From Pseudomonas fluorescens (lineage in GTDB: Bacteria > Pseudomonadota > Gammaproteobacteria > Pseudomonadales > Pseudomonadaceae): a stretch of 54,169 nt of DNA. Shown here piece by piece: positions 49,814 through 54,169 of the stretch (positions are counted from its first letter, which is position 1; every line of letters begins with the position of its first letter). A program made the translations under genes and the position numbers. Under the pieces are notes generated by a model. It searched no databases and was not told the origin of the DNA. It saw only the letters and a program-made list of their open reading frames with translations. Where the stretch lies: the NCBI RefSeq assembly GCF_902497875.1, contig NZ_CABVHY010000023.1, positions 71,198 to 125,366 of the forward strand. The letters are read 5' to 3'.

Positions 49814-50296
49814 ATGACTATCAAAACATCCGCCGGCGTCACGCTTCTGATCGGCCCGGCACATAACGTCAGTTATGGCGAGGATGCGGCTGGTATTGCC
49901 GCTGCCATCCTGGCCTTGAAGGCGCTCACCTACGTCGAGGTCGGCGAAGTTGAAGACGCCGGCGAAATTGGCGACGAGGTGAGCACTGCCGATTTCACCG
50001 CGCTGGCCAACCGCCGCAAGCGCAAAGTCAAAGGCACCTTCGATGCCGGCTCCCAGAGCGTCACCCTGGGTGAAGACCCGAGCGATGCGGGCCAGGCGGC
50101 CGTGAAAGCGGCGCTGCGCAGCGACTCGAACTACGCCGTCCAAATGGATTACGGCGACGGCTCGTCGGACTTCTATCTGGTCCAGGTGCTGAGTTTCCGC
50201 AAACAGATCGGCACCGCTGATTCGATCCGCAAGGCGTCGGTCAATCTGGCGATCAACTCCGCCATTTACGAAGAGCTGGCCCCGGTCGCGCCGTAA
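49814..50296 (+). CDS. Major tail tube protein
   Basis: A 160-residue tail tube protein: MTIKTSAGVTLLIGPAHNVS, then YVEVGEVEDAGEIGDEVSTA and FTALANRRKRKVKGTFDAGS, and QVLSFRKQIGTADSIRKASV. This is typical of phage tail tube proteins of long-tailed siphoviruses. A GGAGGG ribosome site is present. Confidence 0.88.
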   Translation: MTIKTSAGVTLLIGPAHNVSYGEDAAGIAAAILALKALTYVEVGEVEDAGEIGDEVSTADFTALANRRKRKVKGTFDAGSQSVTLGEDPSDAGQAAVKAALRSDSNYAVQMDYGDGSSDFYLVQVLSFRKQIGTADSIRKASVNLAINSAIYEELAPVAP

Positions 50297-50310
50297 GGCT
50301 TTCGCTTCAA

Positions 50311-50341
50311 CAGGCGCAGCGCCTGATCCCCCTCTTTTTTT
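50311..50341 (+). terminator. Weak hairpin with delayed T-run
   Basis: CAGGC-GCAGC-GCCTG followed after several bases by a run of T. Between the tail tube gene and the chaperone gene. Confidence 0.3.
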
Positions 50342-50358
50342 TCAAGGAATACCGAACC

Positions 50359-50718
50359 ATGTCCAAGACTGACCACGGCACCGTTGATGTTGAAGTTGGC
50401 AGCGAGATCCACACCCTGAATTTCAACCTGAAGGCGGTGCGCAGCATCGAGCGCTTTTTTGGCGGCATCAACCCGGCCTTGGCCGAGCTGCAGAAGTTCA
50501 GCCTGACCGCGGCGGCCAAGGTGATCATCGCCGGCGCCAACCTGACCTTGAAGCCCAAAGAGGTCGAGGCGCTCGAAGAAGCCATCTACGAGCAGGGCGT
50601 GGGTGAAGTGACCGTGCCGCTGATTACCTTCGTCGTGGCGCTGCTGAATCCGGCGGCCAAGACCGAGGAAGAGCTGGAAAAGGTGGCTGAAACGGGCGCG
50701 GCCAAAGGAAAAAAGTAA
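50359..50718 (+). CDS. Tail assembly chaperone (G-like product)
   Basis: A 119-residue protein: MSKTDHGTVDVEVGSEIHTL, then LKAVRSIERFFGGINPALAE and a C-terminal EELEKVAETGAAKGKK. It fits the GTA-TIM/TAC family of tail chaperones, which coat the tape measure during tail assembly. Its last codons, GGA AAA AAG TAA, form a slippery site. Confidence 0.88.
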   Translation: MSKTDHGTVDVEVGSEIHTLNFNLKAVRSIERFFGGINPALAELQKFSLTAAAKVIIAGANLTLKPKEVEALEEAIYEQGVGEVTVPLITFVVALLNPAAKTEEELEKVAETGAAKGKK

Positions 50719-50972
50719 GCCGTCCCGGCAACGGTAGCTATGTGGATGAGCTGTTCTGCATCGCCACCGGCAGCCTCTATTGGTCGCCTCGGGATGCCTG
50801 GGAGACGCCGGTGCCGCAGATCCTCATGGCCTGGGAGGCGCGGGTCGAATTTCTGCGGGCGACCAACCCCACTGGCCAGCCGCCTGCCCCGACGGGGCCG
50901 CCGGCGCATGAAACCCCAGAAGAGAAACGCCAACGGATCAAGGATCAGATGCGCTCGCGTAAGGAGTCCTGA
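50359..50972 (+). CDS. Tail assembly chaperone fusion by -1 frameshift (GT-like product)
   Basis: A minus-one slip at 50709-50715 joins the 119-residue chaperone to an 85-residue extension read from GTA at 50715 to the stop at 50972. This gives about 204 residues. The extension contains DELFCIATGSLYWSPRDAWE and ends EEKRQRIKDQMRSRKES. The second frame has no ribosome site at its only candidate start (GTG at 50742), so it is best explained as the shifted product. This matches the conserved G/GT arrangement of long-tailed phages. Confidence 0.85.
50709..50715 (+). promoter_or_regulatory. Slippery heptamer A-AAA-AAG
   Basis: The zero frame reads GGA AAA AAG TAA. The heptamer A AAA AAG fits X-XXY-YYZ and is the same as the E. 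coli dnaX shift site. The stop codon lies directly after it. CCGT/ACGG arms downstream (50720-50734) could be a weak stimulator. Confidence 0.9.
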
Positions 50973-51031
50973 GGGTCCGTCCAGAGCGCCCGCGCCACCG
51001 GCCTGGCGGAACCCCCATCCTCTGAAATGAG

Positions 51032-51053
51032 CCCGCCCCGTGCGGGTTTTTTT
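51032..51053 (+). terminator. First of two tandem terminators before tape measure
   Basis: CCCGC-CCCGT-GCGGG followed by TTTTTTT. Confidence 0.75.
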
Positions 51054-51063
51054 ACGTTCCCCA

Positions 51064-51089
51064 ACCGGCCCCGTGGCCGGTTTTTTTTT
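51064..51089 (+). terminator. Second tandem terminator before tape measure
   Basis: ACCGGCC-CCGT-GGCCGGT followed by nine T. It ends 15 bases before the tape-measure ATG, with the GGGAGA ribosome site in between. Confidence 0.8.
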
Positions 51090-51103
51090 GCCGGGAGAAT
51101 CAC

Positions 51104-54100
51104 ATGTCAGGTCAAGAAGTCCAGGGGCTGCTGATCCGTCTCGAAGCCACTACCGCGCAGATGCGCCAAGAGCTGGCGCGTGCCGACTCGTCGGTGGCGC
51201 AGGTTTCCGGACGTATTGACCGGCAGTTGGCGCAGGTGGATGCCGCGTTTGATCGCGTGGGGCTCAGCGCGCAACGAGCAGGGGGCCTGCTCGCGGGCGC
51301 CCTGTCCCTGGGGATTGGCGGTGCCGGGATCGGCGCCTTGATCCACCAGGCCGAGGTCTACACGCAAATTGCCAACCGGCTGAAACTGGTCACCTCGAAC
51401 AGCGCCGAGTTCACCGCCGCGCAAAACGCGGTGTTCAGCATTGCGCAGAAAGCCGGCCAGCCGCTGAGTGCCACCGCGGAGCTGTATCAGCGCATCGCGC
51501 AAAACCAAGACGCGCTCAAGCTGAGCGGTAAGGGGGTGGCCAGCATCGTCGAGACCATCAGCAAAACGATGGTGATCAGCGGGGCTTCGGCCGCGTCGTC
51601 GAGCGCGGCGCTGGTGCAGCTCGGCCAGGCCTTCGCCTCGGGCACGCTGCGCGGCGAAGAACTGAACTCGATCATGGAGCAAGCGCCCGCGCTCAGTCAG
51701 GCCATCGCCAAAGGCATGGGCGTCTCGGTGGGTGCGCTGCGCGCCCTGGGTGCTGAGGGTCAGCTGACCGCGGAATCGGTGGTGCAGGCCCTGCAAGCGC
51801 AACAGGGCGCGGTGGATGCGTTGTTCGGCAAGATGCAGGACACCATCGGCACCGGCCTGACCCGGGTGCAAAGCTCGTTCACCAAGCTGATCGGCGAGGG
51901 CGATAAGCTCGGCGGCATGAGCGTCCGGATCTCCGCGGCGCTGACCTCCGCCTCCCGGGCCATGGACGCCCTCACGGCGGATGGCGATGCCTTCGCGGAA
52001 ACCATGCACAACGTCGGCAGCGCCTTGGAGAGTGTGGCGTATGTGGGGGCGGCCGCGCTCGCGCTGGGCTCCGCGAAGCTGGTGGTCTCGTTTTTGCAGG
52101 CCGCCGATGCCTCTATTGTGCAAGCGGGCGCCTTAGCGCTGTCGACCAAGGCCAGCCTGGAGGCGCTGACGGCCGAAGCGGCGCTGGCCCGGCAATCGTT
52201 GCTCACCGCCCAGACCCGGCAACTGGAAGCCAAGGGCTTGGTCGAGCGTGCAGCCTTGGAGCTGGCGGCCGCTCAAGGCAAGGTCGCTTCTGACCGGGTG
52301 CGCCAAGCGTCCGAGCTGGGCAATCTTAAGCTGGTTCAGACCACGCTAACGGCGGAGCGCGAACTGGAGGGGCAGCGCCTTAAATCGCAGATCACCGATC
52401 AGGGCCGTGGCCTGTCCATTGCGCGCATCGCCGAACTTCGCATCGCCGAAGCCGGGGCGATCAAACTGGTGCAGGCCGCCGAAGTGTCGTTGGCCGCGAC
52501 GACCGTGGCGACCTCCGCCTCGATCACCGCCGCCCTGGGCGCGCAGACCGCCGCCCGCGGGGTGCTGGCGGAAACCACCGCGGCGACCAACGCCGCCATG
52601 GTGGCGTCTGATCGGGCCGCTGGCGCGGCGAGCGCGGGCGCCAAGGCCGCCCTGGTGCTCTCCACGGCCAGCCGCGGCTTGCTGGCCCTGCTGAGTGGCC
52701 CGGTGGGCTTGATCGCGATGACCGGCCTGGTGGCCGCGTCCTTCATTGACTTCGGCGACAGTGCCGACAGCGCGACCGCCGCCCTGATAGACCAAAATTC
52801 GACAGTAGATGAGTCGATCAAGAAGTTTGATGAGCTTGGTGCAGCTCAGCGCCGCTATCAGTCCATCACGTGGGCAGAGGAGCAAATTAAAGCCACCGAG
52901 TCGGCCAACGCAGCGCTCAATAAGTATTCCGCAGATGGTGCCGAAGCTTTTTTGCAGATTGGCTATGACGCCAATGAATACCGGGCCAAGTTCAAGGAAA
53001 TGATCGAGGAGGTGCGAAAAGGCCAGCGCACCCTGGATAGCGTCACTGAGTGGGCCAAAAAAGATGCAGGCCTCACCGATGACAAAATCAAGAAGCTGTC
53101 CGAGTCTTCCAGCGCCTACGAAGAGACCTCTAAAAAGGCAGGAGATCTTGGCAAAATTCTAGGCGCGGTCAGCGGCGCAACCGTTGCTGTGACTTCCAGC
53201 ACCGAAAAACTGAAAGTCGCTCAAAAAGACTCAGGCCAGACCGACGCCGTCAAAGCGTCGTGGGACAAGTACGTCGAGCAGTTGACCAAAACCCGCGATC
53301 TGCTCGGCGCGAACACGGCGGCCGAGACGGCCTATACGGCGGCCAAGATGGGCGCCACGCCCGCGCAAGTGGCCCAGGCGAAATTGATCGCCGAGCAAAC
53401 GGATGCGCTGAAAAAGTACCAGGCCGCGATCAAGGACGGCGACAAGGTCCAGCAGGCCAGCCTCAAACTGCAGTTGGTGGCGCTCTACACGGCCGAGGCG
53501 GCCACGACTCAAGCCGCCGCCACACAAAGCAAGGCCTACGCCGACACGGCCACCGCCGCCGAAAACAGCGCGCGGCGGCAGATCACCGCCATCGAACAGG
53601 CCGCCAACTTCGCGGTGGTGGCGGCCACCCGCGTGGCCCTGGGCGCTGCTACCCCGCAGTCAGCGCTGTCGGGCTACGGTTTGCTCACGAACGGCGGTCT
53701 CGCCCCGGCGGTTCCGGCGGTCCCGGCGGCGACCCCCACTCAGCGCGCCGATGCAGCCATCGCCCAGCTCAACGCCACGACGGAAGCGAACAAAAATGTC
53801 GACAAGGCGGCCAACGCTGCGGCAACCGCACTGAAGAACCAGGCGAAGGCCCTGGACGATCTGCTGGCCAAGTCTGGGATCTCGACCGCGGCGGCCAACG
53901 AAATGGCCGAGGCCTATCTGTCGGGCGCCGATAACATTCGCGCGATCACGATTCAGCAGCGGATCGAGGAAGAGCTGCTCAAGACCGGGGCTGGCGCGCG
54001 CGCCAAGGTCACCGCGGCGGTCAACGCGCTGCAGGACGCCGAGGATCGGCGCGATGTGGCCAAGGCCACCAGTGAGCTGAAGGTCGAAGTTGAGCAAATC

Positions 54101-54169
54101 CTGAAGCAGGCCACCGCCACCCTTCAGGGCAAGGATGCACTCGACGCCTTCAACGTCACCAAGGCTATG
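51104..54169 (+). CDS. Tape measure protein, N-terminal part (runs off the window)
   Basis: An open frame of 1022 codons from the ATG at 51104 to the window end without a stop. The N-terminus MSGQEVQGLLIRLEATTAQM leads into a tape-measure domain with VYTQIANRLKLVTSNSAEFT near residue 85, SGASAASSSAALVQLGQAFA and GEELNSIMEQAPALSQAIAK. A long Ala-rich helical region follows. The part coding about residues 560-710 has lower G+C and a polar composition (IKKFDELGAAQRRYQSITWA), unlike the flanks. The protein sets tail length and may carry channel-forming or lytic parts later. Confidence 0.93.
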   Translation, partial: MSGQEVQGLLIRLEATTAQMRQELARADSSVAQVSGRIDRQLAQVDAAFDRVGLSAQRAGGLLAGALSLGIGGAGIGALIHQAEVYTQIANRLKLVTSNSAEFTAAQNAVFSIAQKAGQPLSATAELYQRIAQNQDALKLSGKGVASIVETISKTMVISGASAASSSAALVQLGQAFASGTLRGEELNSIMEQAPALSQAIAKGMGVSVGALRALGAEGQLTAESVVQALQAQQGAVDALFGKMQDTIGTGLTRVQSSFTKLIGEGDKLGGMSVRISAALTSASRAMDALTADGDAFAETMHNVGSALESVAYVGAAALALGSAKLVVSFLQAADASIVQAGALALSTKASLEALTAEAALARQSLLTAQTRQLEAKGLVERAALELAAAQGKVASDRVRQASELGNLKLVQTTLTAERELEGQRLKSQITDQGRGLSIARIAELRIAEAGAIKLVQAAEVSLAATTVATSASITAALGAQTAARGVLAETTAATNAAMVASDRAAGAASAGAKAALVLSTASRGLLALLSGPVGLIAMTGLVAASFIDFGDSADSATAALIDQNSTVDESIKKFDELGAAQRRYQSITWAEEQIKATESANAALNKYSADGAEAFLQIGYDANEYRAKFKEMIEEVRKGQRTLDSVTEWAKKDAGLTDDKIKKLSESSSAYEETSKKAGDLGKILGAVSGATVAVTSSTEKLKVAQKDSGQTDAVKASWDKYVEQLTKTRDLLGANTAAETAYTAAKMGATPAQVAQAKLIAEQTDALKKYQAAIKDGDKVQQASLKLQLVALYTAEAATTQAAATQSKAYADTATAAENSARRQITAIEQAANFAVVAATRVALGAATPQSALSGYGLLTNGGLAPAVPAVPAATPTQRADAAIAQLNATTEANKNVDKAANAAATALKNQAKALDDLLAKSGISTAAANEMAEAYLSGADNIRAITIQQRIEEELLKTGAGARAKVTAAVNALQDAEDRRDVAKATSELKVEVEQILKQATATLQGKDALDAFNVTKAM

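Larger units (their letters stand above)
25538..54169. mobile_element. Prophage, lambdoid organisation with HK97-type head genes (right end outside window)
   Basis: From the tRNA-Ser 3' end to the window edge every gene is phage-like: integrase and excisionase, leftward operon, CI repressor, rightward early genes, replication module, late regulator position, tRNAs, holin, HNH, terminase, portal, protease, capsid, connector, tail tube, frameshifted chaperones and tape measure. The minor tail, tail-fibre and endolysin genes and attR must lie to the right. No frameshift or stop was seen in any core gene, so the element may be functional. Confidence 0.93.

Noticed and set aside
50742..50972. Independent 76-codon gene starting at GTG
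   Set aside because: No ribosome site; better explained as the extension produced by the -1 frameshift from the preceding chaperone gene.
1..54169. CRISPR arrays or rRNA genes
   Set aside because: No regularly spaced identical direct repeats and no rRNA-like stretches were seen.

Overview
The window is a piece of a Pseudomonas chromosome, most likely from the P. fluorescens group, carrying the left ~28.6 kb of a siphovirus-type prophage. The genus call rests on gene order: AbrB-tctABC-opdH/tctDE, sdhE-ygfX-nadB, algU-mucA-mucB-mucD, gcvR-bcp and dapA-bamC-MBL-purC-tRNA-Ser. It is supported by Pseudomonas-style REP palindromes and by the lack of mucC between mucB and mucD.

Chromosomal part (1-25563). 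A truncated IS4-family transposase lies at the left edge. Next comes a complete tricarboxylate (citrate) uptake locus: the porin OpdH, the TctCBA transporter and an AbrB-type membrane protein on the minus strand. The two-component pair TctD/TctE faces away from it. Both opdH and tctC carry A-rich AAN-repeat tracts upstream of their Shine-Dalgarno sequences, which look like Hfq/Crc catabolite-repression sites. A tandem 11-mer in the opdH/tctD gap is a candidate TctD box. Then follow an HDOD protein, ygfZ, sdhE-ygfX, nadB, the envelope-stress operon algU-mucA-mucB-mucD with two AlgU-type promoters, bepA, a TusA-like gene, a PerM-type permease, bcp, gcvR, dapA, bamC, an MBL-fold hydrolase, purC and tRNA-Ser(CGA).

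Prophage (about 25538 to beyond 54169). It is inserted at the 3' end of tRNA-Ser(CGA); the right end is outside the window. A leftward operon driven by a PL-like promoter holds a LuxR-type HTH protein with a membrane segment, a CsrA protein with a long C-terminal extension, several unknowns, an excisionase and a tyrosine integrase with non-canonical catalytic residues. A self-cleaving CI-type repressor is flanked on both sides by three operator sites (ATAAC-N4-GTTAT) with mirrored 24/22-bp spacing. Rightward from PR come a YdaS-like regulator, a lambda-Cro-like protein, small unknowns, a Rha-like protein, and a replication module made of an organizer, a DnaC-like loader and a DnaB-like helicase.

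After a 181-residue protein in the position of a late antiterminator there is a zone rich in terminators with two tRNA genes (Ser-UGA-like and Thr-UGU), then holin, HNH nuclease, small and large terminase, portal, ClpP-like protease, HK97-type capsid, connector and tail genes. The tail chaperone pair is joined by a classic A-AAA-AAG minus-one frameshift site. The tape-measure gene runs off the right edge. Several intrinsic terminators inside the late operon suggest it needs processive antitermination.
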